In this document: one piece after another, positions 34,923 to 43,674 of the stretch | Position numbering within the stretch: the first letter of the stretch is position 1 | Layout of the letters: every line of letters starts with the position of its first letter | NCBI RefSeq assembly: GCF_005502465.1 | Contig: NZ_SCOT01000002.1 | Span: 1-64,000, forward strand | DNA from: Sphingopyxis sp. L1A2A | GTDB lineage: Bacteria; Pseudomonadota; Alphaproteobacteria; Sphingomonadales; Sphingomonadaceae | Length of the DNA: 64,000 bases | Direction: 5' to 3' | The notes under the pieces: model-generated | Database searches by the model: none | What the model saw: the letters and a program-made list of their open reading frames with translations, nothing else | Told to the model about the DNA's origin: nothing | Made by a program: the position numbers and the translations under genes

Positions 34923-37697
34923 ATGAATGCTGTAGAAATTGAGGAAGCAGTATCGGAACTTGCAAGCAAGCCCTTTGATCGGGCCGATTTCGCGTATCAA
35001 TTCTTAGCCGCCTTTGGGAACAAGGAGACCACCATAAAGCGCCTTCGCGCTGCGGGTGGCTCCAACGCCTCTGATGTTCCTGGCGGCATTCTTCAGCGTA
35101 ACAACATTCACTTGGCGGCGTGCGCGACGGGTGAGGTTGATGCGACGTTGAAGGCGTTGCGCGACAGTCCGAAAACGGCGTCAGCCAAGGCCAAGTTCAT
35201 CCTCGCCACCGATGGCGAGACGCTACAGGCGGAGGACGTCACCAGCGACGATCCGCCCATCGCGTGCGAATATGCCAAGTTTCCCGATCACTTCGGATTC
35301 TTCCTGCCGCTGGCGGGCATCACCACCGTCAAGCAAATCCGCGAAAGCTCATTCGACATTCGCGCCACGGGGCGGCTCAACAAGCTCTATGTCGAGCTGC
35401 TGAAAGACAATCCCGAATGGGCGACCGCCGAACGCCGACCGGACATGAACCATTTTATGGCGCGGCTGATCTTCTGCTTTTTCGCGGAGGATACCGACAT
35501 CTTCAATGGCACCGGCCTGTTTACGGCAGAGGTGCAGAAAATGTCCGAGGCGGACAGCTCGAACACGCACGAGGTCATCAGCCACATATTCCTGGCGATG
35601 AATACGCCAACGCGACATGAGGGGAAGCCTGATAACCGCTATCGGGAAGCGGCGGGAATCCGTTTGTGGGCCAACCGATTTCCGTATGTGAACGGTGGGC
35701 TGTTTTCGGGCAGCACCGAGGTTCCGCGTTTCAGCAAGATCGCGCGATCCTATTTGATCAACATCGGTAGTCTCGACTGGAAAAAGATCAACCCCGACAT
35801 TTTTGGCAGCATGATTCAGGCCGTTGCCGATGACGAGGAGCGGGGCGCACTTGGTATGCACTACACCAGTGTGCCGAATATTTTGAAGGTTCTGAACCCG
35901 TTGTTCCTCGATGACCTGCGCGGGGCATTGGAGGAGGCGGGCGACAATGGGCGTAAGCTGCTCAATCTTCGCAACCGCATGGCGAAAATCCGGGTGTTCG
36001 ATCCGGCTTGTGGCAGCGGCAATTTCCTCGTGATCGCTTACAAGGAAATGCGCGCGATCGAGGCGGTGATCAACCAGCGCCGCAATGAGGAAGAGCGACG
36101 CAGCGACATTCCGCTCACCAATTTTCGCGGCATCGAGCTGCGTGATTTCCCGGCAGAGATTGCGCGCCTTGCGCTGATCATCGCCGAATATCAGTGCGAC
36201 GTGACCTATCGCGGCCAGAAAGAAGCGCTGGCCGAACTGCTCCCGCTGAATGCGCAGAATTGGATCACTTGCGGCAATGCGCTGCGGCTAGACTGGTTGA
36301 GCATCTGCCCGCCGACCGGCACCGGCGTGAAGATTCACGGCGATGATTTGTTCAACACCCCGCTCGATCAGGTCCAGATTGATTTCGAGAACGAAGGCGG
36401 GGAAACTTACATCTGTGGAAATCCTCCGTTCAAAGGCACGCGCAAGCAAGCCGACGAGGAAAAGCGCGATCTAAACGAGGTCTTTTCAAGCCAAACGAGC
36501 AAGTGGAAAAATGTCGATTATGTAGGCGCATGGTTGATGAAGGCAGCAATCTACAATGATTCCTGCGCCGCTCCATTCGCCTTCGTAACCACCAATAGTC
36601 TCTGTCAGGGGCAGCAGGTTCCGATCACTTGGTCACTGATTTTGAAGCGCGGGTTACGAATACGGTTTGCCCATACGTCGTTCAAATGGTCCAATTTGGC
36701 TGCTAACAAGGCGGGGGTGACTGTCGTGGTCACCGGGGTTGATCGCGAACAAGGCGGCATCCGTCGAATCTACGCGGACGAGAGCGTCCGCGAGGTCGCG
36801 AACATCAATCCATATTTGACAGACCATGACATTTCCGTCGTGTCTGCCGAGAAGCGGCCTCGCGCGACAAACGTGTCAATGGAATATGGTGTTTACTACT
36901 CCAAATCGGCCGGACTGATGCTTGAATCGGCAGAAAAGACGGCGTTGCTTGCGGCCGGAGTTCCGAGCCGCTTCCTCCGGCGATTTATCGGCTCGACGGA
37001 ATACATAAACGGTAGAGAACGTTTTTGCCTTTGGATCGGTGACGACGATGTTGGGGAAATTTGCCAATTTCCTGTGGTCCGTGAACGTATCCAGAGCGTC
37101 AAGCGGGACCGGACTGAAACCGACGACGAAGCCGTCAATAAGCTTGCTGCCAAGCCTCACCAATTTCGAGAGCGCAAAGGTGGCGAAGCGTTCAAGATTT
37201 TCGTTCCGATCGTCTCATCCGAGAATCGAGAGTATTTTCCTGCCGGCGTTGCTGATGGATCTGTCATTCCAACGAACAAGGCCTTCTATATTCCTGACGG
37301 CCCGCTCTGGTCTCTCGCCGTTATCGCATCCAAAATTCACCTTGCTTGGATTGATACGATTTGTGGACGACTGCGGAATGATTTTTCATACTCGAATACG
37401 TTGGGCTGGAACACATTCCCAATTCCAACTCTGACCGAGCAAAACAAGGCTGACCTCATCCGTTGCGCGGAGGACATTCTACTTGCTCGTGAGCATTATT
37501 TCCCAGCCACCATTGCTGAGATGTATGACCCCAAGCGCATGGACTCCGAGTTTCCCCGCGTCCGCGCTGCACATGAAGCAAACGATGAGGTGCTTGAACG
37601 CATTTTTATCGGACGGCGCTTCAGGAACGATACGGAGCGGTTGGAAAAGCTGTTCGAGCTTTACACCAAGATGGCTGCGAAGGGGAAAGCGGCGTGA
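34923..37697 (+). CDS. MmeI-like class I DNA methyltransferase, first gene of the defence operon
   Basis: The 924-residue product has the MmeI-family layout. An N-terminal domain (LAACATGEVDATLKALRDSP, KFILATDGETLQAEDV), a helical spacer (FPDHFGFFLPLAGI, FMARLIFCFFAEDTDIF), and a gamma-class amino-methyltransferase core follow in order: Asp360 in VFDPACGSGNFLVIAYKEMR binds SAM and Asn500 in CGNPPF is catalytic. A target recognition domain lies at about 620-820 and a final helical part after it. MmeI itself has an N-terminal D...EXK nuclease; no such motif is clear here, so the protein probably only methylates adenine. Its stop overlaps the GTG of the next gene, which encodes a nuclease. Confidence 0.87.
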   Translation: MNAVEIEEAVSELASKPFDRADFAYQFLAAFGNKETTIKRLRAAGGSNASDVPGGILQRNNIHLAACATGEVDATLKALRDSPKTASAKAKFILATDGETLQAEDVTSDDPPIACEYAKFPDHFGFFLPLAGITTVKQIRESSFDIRATGRLNKLYVELLKDNPEWATAERRPDMNHFMARLIFCFFAEDTDIFNGTGLFTAEVQKMSEADSSNTHEVISHIFLAMNTPTRHEGKPDNRYREAAGIRLWANRFPYVNGGLFSGSTEVPRFSKIARSYLINIGSLDWKKINPDIFGSMIQAVADDEERGALGMHYTSVPNILKVLNPLFLDDLRGALEEAGDNGRKLLNLRNRMAKIRVFDPACGSGNFLVIAYKEMRAIEAVINQRRNEEERRSDIPLTNFRGIELRDFPAEIARLALIIAEYQCDVTYRGQKEALAELLPLNAQNWITCGNALRLDWLSICPPTGTGVKIHGDDLFNTPLDQVQIDFENEGGETYICGNPPFKGTRKQADEEKRDLNEVFSSQTSKWKNVDYVGAWLMKAAIYNDSCAAPFAFVTTNSLCQGQQVPITWSLILKRGLRIRFAHTSFKWSNLAANKAGVTVVVTGVDREQGGIRRIYADESVREVANINPYLTDHDISVVSAEKRPRATNVSMEYGVYYSKSAGLMLESAEKTALLAAGVPSRFLRRFIGSTEYINGRERFCLWIGDDDVGEICQFPVVRERIQSVKRDRTETDDEAVNKLAAKPHQFRERKGGEAFKIFVPIVSSENREYFPAGVADGSVIPTNKAFYIPDGPLWSLAVIASKIHLAWIDTICGRLRNDFSYSNTLGWNTFPIPTLTEQNKADLIRCAEDILLAREHYFPATIAEMYDPKRMDSEFPRVRAAHEANDEVLERIFIGRRFRNDTERLEKLFELYTKMAAKGKAA

Positions 37698-38998
37698 CCG
37701 AGGCAGTCACGCAATTTCCATCTACCGAGGAGCTTGAGAGCCTGTTCGTAAACAACGAATCTATGGCGAAGATCGAAACTCACCTTAATCGCTTCAATCC
37801 GATCAGGGTTATGAAAATGGAACGGATGGAAATCCGTCATTCGGCGATATTGAGCTGGCTTTTGAACCCGGGCGAAAGTCACGGGCTTGATGACAAATTT
37901 TTGAAAGCCTTCTTGGGTGAGGCATTGCGCGGACATAGCTCGCTTGGGTCTCCTACTGCGCTAGACATTGCACGAGCCGACTTGCGGGATTCGACCGTTC
38001 GTCTTGAATGGCAGAATATCGACATTTTCATCTACAGCGAGAAGAACGCCTGGGGATTTGTGATTGAGAACAAATTCGACAGTAAGCAGCACGAAGGGCA
38101 GTTGGCCAAATATCTGGACAGCGTTTCTGCGGGCTTGGGAAAGTTGGCGGATGATCTATCTGTCAGGGGAATATTTCTAACTCTGCATGATGAAGAGCCA
38201 GAAGATGCGCGCTACGCGCCGATAAACTATGAGGCAATTTGCCAATTTTTGCCGAGGTTCATCGGCCAAGAAGCTCATCTACTGACGGCAGAGGTGAGGA
38301 CATTCTTACAGCATTACAACGAAATTATCGCGGAGGAGGTCGGCATGAGCGCCGAGAGCAATGAGATGGAAAAGCTGGCTAGGCAGCTTTACCGCGAGAA
38401 CAAGAAGGCGCTGGACTTCATCATGGAGCATGGTGCGGGGTCAGATTTCGCCATTGCGGCTGAAGACGTTTTTGGCGACGGTCGGGATCATCTCGATGTC
38501 ATCGAGATTGACGGGCATAAATATCGATTCTGCCATTTGGACCATAAAATGGTCAGTTTTCTTCCCGAAAGCTGGTTTTTGGCGCTTGGAAAAGACGAGT
38601 ATGACTGGAAGGGCTGCGAGCAGTGGTGGTCAGGATACCCGCTGATTTCATGGCTTCAACTTTGGGCTGATGCCGACGGGACATCGGGGCAGTTAGGCTT
38701 GTATGGCGAGGTCGGTCCGCTGAAGGAGTATGAATTCAGAAGCAGTCTAATCAACGCAATTCAGAGCGCCGGAGAGAACCTGCCTAAAAATCGTATAAAG
38801 TTTCATAAGGCCGCTGCCGACGAAGGCAAGCAATACTCGAAATTCCTGAAAGAGAACTTTCTGAAAATCAAAGATGTGCAGGATGCAGAAGAGATTGCTG
38901 AAGGTATGAAGAAACTTCTCCAACGGTTCCAACCGGAATTTGACGGAATAGGCAGTATTCTGACCGAATTCAAAAAATATGGCTATGTTGACAAATGA
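37694..38998 (+). CDS. PD-(D/E)XK nuclease family protein
   Basis: The 434-residue product has a PD-(D/E)XK core of the PDDEXK_4 type: EIRHSAILSWLLNPGESHGLDDKFLKAFL, then Asp110 in NIDIFIY, Glu125-Asn-Lys127 in VIENKFDSKQHEGQLAKYLD and the conserved Gln after it. The C-terminal half (about 230-434) is mixed alpha/beta with no recognised domain. It should cut or nick DNA; target choice may come from the methyltransferase or helicase. The GTG start overlaps the upstream stop (GTGA) and its stop overlaps the next ATG (ATGA). Confidence 0.83.
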   Translation: MTEAVTQFPSTEELESLFVNNESMAKIETHLNRFNPIRVMKMERMEIRHSAILSWLLNPGESHGLDDKFLKAFLGEALRGHSSLGSPTALDIARADLRDSTVRLEWQNIDIFIYSEKNAWGFVIENKFDSKQHEGQLAKYLDSVSAGLGKLADDLSVRGIFLTLHDEEPEDARYAPINYEAICQFLPRFIGQEAHLLTAEVRTFLQHYNEIIAEEVGMSAESNEMEKLARQLYRENKKALDFIMEHGAGSDFAIAAEDVFGDGRDHLDVIEIDGHKYRFCHLDHKMVSFLPESWFLALGKDEYDWKGCEQWWSGYPLISWLQLWADADGTSGQLGLYGEVGPLKEYEFRSSLINAIQSAGENLPKNRIKFHKAAADEGKQYSKFLKENFLKIKDVQDAEEIAEGMKKLLQRFQPEFDGIGSILTEFKKYGYVDK

Positions 38999-41121
38999 CG
39001 ACTTCTAAACCCATCCCCGCAGTGTCATTCCAGACCGCGCGCACCGGGGCATCGGCCAAACCCAATGAAATGGGTATGCGCCAGATGCAGGAGCGTGCCT
39101 ATGCCAAGCGCGGCGAGCAATATTTGCTGATCAAATCGCCGCCCGCATCGGGCAAGTCGCGCGCGTTAATGTTCATCGCGCTCGACAAGCTCCACAATCA
39201 GGGCGTCAAACAGGCAATCATCGTCGTGCCGGAAAAGAGCATCGGCGGCAGCTTTGCCGATGAGCCGCTTTCAAAGTTCGGTTTCTGGGCTGACTGGACG
39301 GTCAAGCCGCAATGGAATCTGTGCAACGCACCTGGCCCCGATGAAGAACGCGTTGATCCATCCAAGGTGCGCGCCGTTGGGCAGTTCCTCGCCAGCGATG
39401 ACAAGGTGCTGGTTTGCACCCATGCGTCTTTCCGCTTTGCGGTTGAGCAGCTTGGTATCGAGGCGTTTGACAACCGCCTGATCGCGGTGGACGAGTTCCA
39501 CCATGTTTCCGCGAGCGCCGACAACAAGCTAGGCAGCCAGCTTGGCGACTTCATCCACCGCGACAAGGTGCATCTTGTCGCCATGACCGGCAGCTATTTC
39601 CGGGGCGACGCCGTTCCCGTCTTGATGCCCGAAGATGAGGCGAAATTCGAGACTGTAACCTACACCTATTACGAGCAGCTCAACGGCTATGAGTATCTGA
39701 AATCGCTCAATATCGGCTATTTTTTCTACACGGGCCGCTATCTGGGCGCGATAGAGGCCGTGCTTGATCCATCGCGCAAAACCATCGTGCATATTCCTTC
39801 GGTCAATTCGCGCGAAAGCACGAAGGACAAGATCAAGGAAGTCGAAGAGATCATGGAGTATCTCGGTGACTGGAAGGGTGCCGATCCCGTGACCGGCTTC
39901 CATCTGGTCGAGCTGCCCGCCGATGAAAATGGGAACGTCCGCACGGTCAAGATCGCCGATCTCGTGGACGACAGCGATCAGGTAAAGCGCACGAAGGTTC
40001 TGGCGGCTCTGAAAGATCCGGCGCACAAGAATGACCGCGACCATGTGGATATCATCATCGCGCTTGGCATGGCAAAGGAAGGCTTCGACTGGATTTGGTG
40101 CGAACATGCGCTGACCGTGGGCTATCGCTCCAGCCTGACCGAGATCATTCAAATTATCGGTCGTGCCACCCGCGATGCGCCGGGCAAGGAAGTGGCGAGC
40201 TTCACAAATCTGATCGCGGAACCCGATGCGTCCGAAGCCGCCGTGGTCGACGCGATCAATGACACGCTCAAAGCCATCGCGGCGAGCTTGCTCATGGAGC
40301 AGGTGCTGGCGCCGCGTTTCAATTTCACCCCGAAAGACCACGGACCGCTGCCTGACTTCAAATATGAAGGCGGGTATCAGGAAGGGCAAACGAACGTAGG
40401 TTTCAACGAAGAACGCGGACAGTTCCATTTCGAGATCAAAGGACTTGTGACGCCCAAGAGTCCCGAGGCAACCCGCATTTGCGCTGAAGATTTGAACGAG
40501 GTTATCACCGCGTTCGTGCAGGATAAGTCCGCTCTTGAGCGCGGTTTGTTCGATGGTGCGCACGTTGGCGGCGAAACATTGGCGGAAGAACTGACCCAGC
40601 TAAAAATGGGTAAGATCGTGCGGGATCGTTACCCTGAATTATCAGGTGAAGATCAGGAAGCGGTGCGGCAGCACGCCGTCGCGGCGTTGAACCTGACCCA
40701 GAAGGCCAAGCAGCTTGCGGGCAGCGGTGATACTGGAGCAGGCCACATTGATGATGGGGAGGCCCGGTCCAATACAGCGTTGATCGAGGGCGTTCGCAAA
40801 TTTGCGATTGAGGTGAAAGACCTCGATATTGACCTGATCGACAGGATCAATCCGTTTGAGGCAGCCTATTCTGTTCTCGCCAAGGCGATGAACGAGGGGA
40901 CGTTGAAGCAGGTTGCCGCTGTGATCGGCAAGCGCAAGGTCAGCATCCCCTACGAGGAAGCCCGCGACCTGGCGGTCCGCGCGTTGCAGTGGAAAAAGGA
41001 ACGTGGGCGCGCTCCTGAGATCACTTCGCAAGATCCTTGGGAAAAGCGCCTTGCCGAAGGCGTTGCCGCCCTCGCGAAATTCCGCGCGCAGCAGAATGCT
41101 CAAGAGTCTGACAATGGTTGA
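38995..41121 (+). CDS. DEAD/DEAH-box helicase (superfamily 2)
   Basis: The 708-residue product has SF2 helicase motifs: Walker A in IKSPPASGKSRA (Lys54), motif II VDEFHHV (Asp166), motif III-like MTGSY, and motif VI QIIGRATRD. The layout resembles the motor subunits of type I/III restriction enzymes but lacks a nuclease domain of its own. About 250 C-terminal residues are probably a partner-binding part. Together with the PD-(D/E)XK protein it could form a translocating nuclease. The ATG overlaps the upstream stop. Confidence 0.88.
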   Translation: MTTSKPIPAVSFQTARTGASAKPNEMGMRQMQERAYAKRGEQYLLIKSPPASGKSRALMFIALDKLHNQGVKQAIIVVPEKSIGGSFADEPLSKFGFWADWTVKPQWNLCNAPGPDEERVDPSKVRAVGQFLASDDKVLVCTHASFRFAVEQLGIEAFDNRLIAVDEFHHVSASADNKLGSQLGDFIHRDKVHLVAMTGSYFRGDAVPVLMPEDEAKFETVTYTYYEQLNGYEYLKSLNIGYFFYTGRYLGAIEAVLDPSRKTIVHIPSVNSRESTKDKIKEVEEIMEYLGDWKGADPVTGFHLVELPADENGNVRTVKIADLVDDSDQVKRTKVLAALKDPAHKNDRDHVDIIIALGMAKEGFDWIWCEHALTVGYRSSLTEIIQIIGRATRDAPGKEVASFTNLIAEPDASEAAVVDAINDTLKAIAASLLMEQVLAPRFNFTPKDHGPLPDFKYEGGYQEGQTNVGFNEERGQFHFEIKGLVTPKSPEATRICAEDLNEVITAFVQDKSALERGLFDGAHVGGETLAEELTQLKMGKIVRDRYPELSGEDQEAVRQHAVAALNLTQKAKQLAGSGDTGAGHIDDGEARSNTALIEGVRKFAIEVKDLDIDLIDRINPFEAAYSVLAKAMNEGTLKQVAAVIGKRKVSIPYEEARDLAVRALQWKKERGRAPEITSQDPWEKRLAEGVAALAKFRAQQNAQESDNG

Positions 41122-42328
41122 TCTGTCCGACGACGAATTGCTCGCCGAACTTGGTGTTAGCGTCGAGCAACAGGCTGCACGCGCCTATACTCCGCAGCAG
41201 GAGCGGATCATCGCGGGCTTTGAGGACATTCTCAAATTCCACGATGCGCATGGTCGAGCGCCGCAGCACGGTGAGCAGCGCGACATATTCGAGCGACTTT
41301 ATGCAGTGAGGCTCGATCGCCTGCGCGAGCTGGAGGATTGCCGTTCGCTGTTGGCAGGCTTTGACAAGCATGGTTTGCTGAAGGTGAACTCGGATGCCAG
41401 CCACATCGTTCCCGATGAGCTGGATGATGATGCGTTGCTTGCTGAACTCGGCATTGATCCTGGCGGTGATGATGACATCACGCAGCTTCGCCATGTGCAA
41501 ACACGGGAAGAAAGGCAGGCCGCCGAAGAGATTGCCAACCGTGAACGCTGCATCGATTTTGCGAAATTTCAGCCGCTGTTTGCCGATGTGCAGCTCGACC
41601 TTGATTCCGGCGTTCGCAGCACCCGCCCTTTCGTAAAGGACGCCGGATTTCTGAAAGCCGACATTGGCACGGGCCAATTTTTCATCCTGGGCGGCCAGAC
41701 AGCCTATGTGGCTGAGGTTGGCGAGACCATTAAGGCCCCAAATGGCGAGTTCGACGCCCGTTTAAGGGTCATCTATTCCAATGGGACGGAGAGCAACCTG
41801 TTGCGCCGCTCCCTGCAACGCGCGCTTTACAAGGATGACGCAGGGCGGCGCATTACCGATCCAGCGGCGGGGCCGCTCTTCTCTGACAATGCGGGCAAAG
41901 ACGACACCGAAAGCGGGACCATCTATGTCTTGCGGAGCAAGTCCGACCATCCCCAGATCGCCAAGCACCGTGACCTGATCCACAAGATCGGCGTGACGGG
42001 TGGCAGTGTTACGACGCGCATTGCGGCAGCGGAGAACGACGCGACCTATCTGCTGGCCGGCGTCGAGATCATCGCCGAATACAAGCTGTTCAACATCAAC
42101 CGGACGAAGCTGGAAAAGCTGATCCACCGATTTTTCGCTGATGCCGCATACGACATCCAAATTACTGATCGCTTTGGTAGGCCTGTGCGACCCCGCGAGT
42201 GGTTTCTCGTCCCGCTCTATGCGATCGATGAGGCTGTTGAACGAATACGAGACGGATCGATTGCGCTGTATATGTATGACCCAAAACACGCACGTTTGGT
42301 TCAGCGAGAATTAGGCGCGCAAGCCTGA
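41114..42328 (+). CDS. GIY-YIG nuclease family protein (T5orf172/MUG113-like domain)
   Basis: The 404-residue product starts in the last codons of the helicase gene (eight-base overlap). The N-terminal half is acidic and helical with repeated SDDELLAELG and DDDALLAELG segments. The C-terminal part GTIYVLRSKSDHPQIAKHRDLIHKIGVT (Tyr271, then the IG pair), AEYKLFNINRTKLEKLIHRFF and the DRFGRPVRPREWFLV tail match the T5orf172/MUG113 variant of GIY-YIG nucleases. It is probably a DNA nickase or nuclease. Its stop and the drt3a ATG share one base (TGATG). Confidence 0.83.
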   Translation: MVDLSDDELLAELGVSVEQQAARAYTPQQERIIAGFEDILKFHDAHGRAPQHGEQRDIFERLYAVRLDRLRELEDCRSLLAGFDKHGLLKVNSDASHIVPDELDDDALLAELGIDPGGDDDITQLRHVQTREERQAAEEIANRERCIDFAKFQPLFADVQLDLDSGVRSTRPFVKDAGFLKADIGTGQFFILGGQTAYVAEVGETIKAPNGEFDARLRVIYSNGTESNLLRRSLQRALYKDDAGRRITDPAAGPLFSDNAGKDDTESGTIYVLRSKSDHPQIAKHRDLIHKIGVTGGSVTTRIAAAENDATYLLAGVEIIAEYKLFNINRTKLEKLIHRFFADAAYDIQITDRFGRPVRPREWFLVPLYAIDEAVERIRDGSIALYMYDPKHARLVQRELGAQA

Positions 42329-43674
42329 TGCTCGATCAAATGTTCACCGCGGAAAACTTCCGTCGTATTTATGATTCAGAGAATCGCAAAGGCCTTGATC
42401 TGGCCACTCGCTACTTCCCGGATCTCGAACCGCACACGCTCGCTGTGCGCGACAAGGTGCAGGATATTCGTGATCTGCGCAAAATCGAAATTACGCTGAC
42501 GGCAGATGATTTCGAGGCACAGCTGCTCGCCTTGAAAGGCGAGCTAGCAGTCTTGAAGATAGCAAAATCATCTGCGGTTGATGCACTGATGGAGGAGATC
42601 AGCCAAAAGGTTCTCAAGCGAACCTTCAAGATCGACCTGTCGCAGAAGGTCGGGCCACAGGGAAAGCCGGTCTACTGCATCGATGCGGAGCCCGAGACGT
42701 TCTTCGTCATCAAGCAGCTCCAGCGAAACATCCACCGCATCTACGGTGTGAAACAGGCGAACCGCCACGACTTGGTGTGCCAGCTTCGGGACATGCTCGG
42801 CAGCAGCTTTCCTTTCGAGCTGGTTCGCACTGACATTTCGTCGTTCTATGAGAGCGTCGACCGCAAGCAGCTGGTGGAGAAACTGGACCAGGACCAGCTT
42901 CTGAGTCCGGCGTCGAAGAAATACATCAAGCAAGTGCTGGATTCTTACGGCGCGATTTCCGGCACCGCGATCGGCATCCCCCGTGGTGTAGGTATCAGCG
43001 CCTATCTGGCCGAGCTTTATCTGCGTCCCGTCGACAAAGCGATCAGGGCAATTCCCGGCCTCGTCCTCTATTGCCGATTCGTCGATGACATCGTGGCCGT
43101 GTTCGCACGACCGCCCGCAGGTAAAAGCCTTGGTTCATTCAAAGACCTGATCATTGCGATTTTCGTCGAAAATGCGCTCACACACAACGCCGCAAAAACC
43201 GCAGAATTCAAGCTCCCGGACACGGCTTCCCAGGAGTTCGAGTATCTGGGTTATCGCTTTACGTGCATCGGCGATAAGTTCGCGGTTTCTCCGAGCGTTG
43301 CAAAGGTGGAAAAATATCGTGCGCGAATGAATGTCTCGTTTGACGACTATTGGCACGAGCGTCCGGTGAACCCAAAAGGGGCTTTTCGCAAGCTGGTCGG
43401 ACGGGTCAAGTTTTTGACTGGTAACACTCGGCTTGCCAACAGCAAGTCCCGTGCGGTTACGGGCATCTATTACAACAACTCAATCGTGACCGACCTGTCG
43501 GATTTTGAACAGCTCGATAAGGAGCTGAAAGTCCTCGTCACAGCGACGAAGCGCACGACCCTGCAAAAGCAGTTGAAGAAGCTCAAATTCACTACCGGCT
43601 TCGTGCAACGCCGGTATCACAATTTCAGTACGAGAGAGTTGCAGATGATCGTGAGGGCCTGGAAGCATGGCTAA
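42328..43674 (+). CDS. drt3a: Antiviral reverse transcriptase Drt3a-like (UG3)
   Basis: The 448-residue product is a reverse transcriptase: motif A VRTDISSFYESVD with Asp169, motif B GIPRGVGISAYLAELYL, and motif C YCRFVDDIVAVF with Asp253-Asp254. The ~100 N-terminal and ~130 C-terminal residues do not match retron or group II intron domains. The pairing with a second, larger reverse transcriptase fits DRT type 3 (UG3 plus UG8), a phage defence system that makes DNA with an associated RNA. In reported DRT3 systems Drt3a copies an ACACAC tract in the RNA to poly(GT). It is coupled to the upstream and downstream genes. Confidence 0.83.
   Translation: MLDQMFTAENFRRIYDSENRKGLDLATRYFPDLEPHTLAVRDKVQDIRDLRKIEITLTADDFEAQLLALKGELAVLKIAKSSAVDALMEEISQKVLKRTFKIDLSQKVGPQGKPVYCIDAEPETFFVIKQLQRNIHRIYGVKQANRHDLVCQLRDMLGSSFPFELVRTDISSFYESVDRKQLVEKLDQDQLLSPASKKYIKQVLDSYGAISGTAIGIPRGVGISAYLAELYLRPVDKAIRAIPGLVLYCRFVDDIVAVFARPPAGKSLGSFKDLIIAIFVENALTHNAAKTAEFKLPDTASQEFEYLGYRFTCIGDKFAVSPSVAKVEKYRARMNVSFDDYWHERPVNPKGAFRKLVGRVKFLTGNTRLANSKSRAVTGIYYNNSIVTDLSDFEQLDKELKVLVTATKRTTLQKQLKKLKFTTGFVQRRYHNFSTRELQMIVRAWKHG

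Noticed and set aside
43180-43186. ACACACA tract inside the drt3a gene as the RNA template
   Set aside because: It is in coding sequence (Thr-His-Asn) with no visible paired structure. The intergenic tract after drt3b is better placed and structured.
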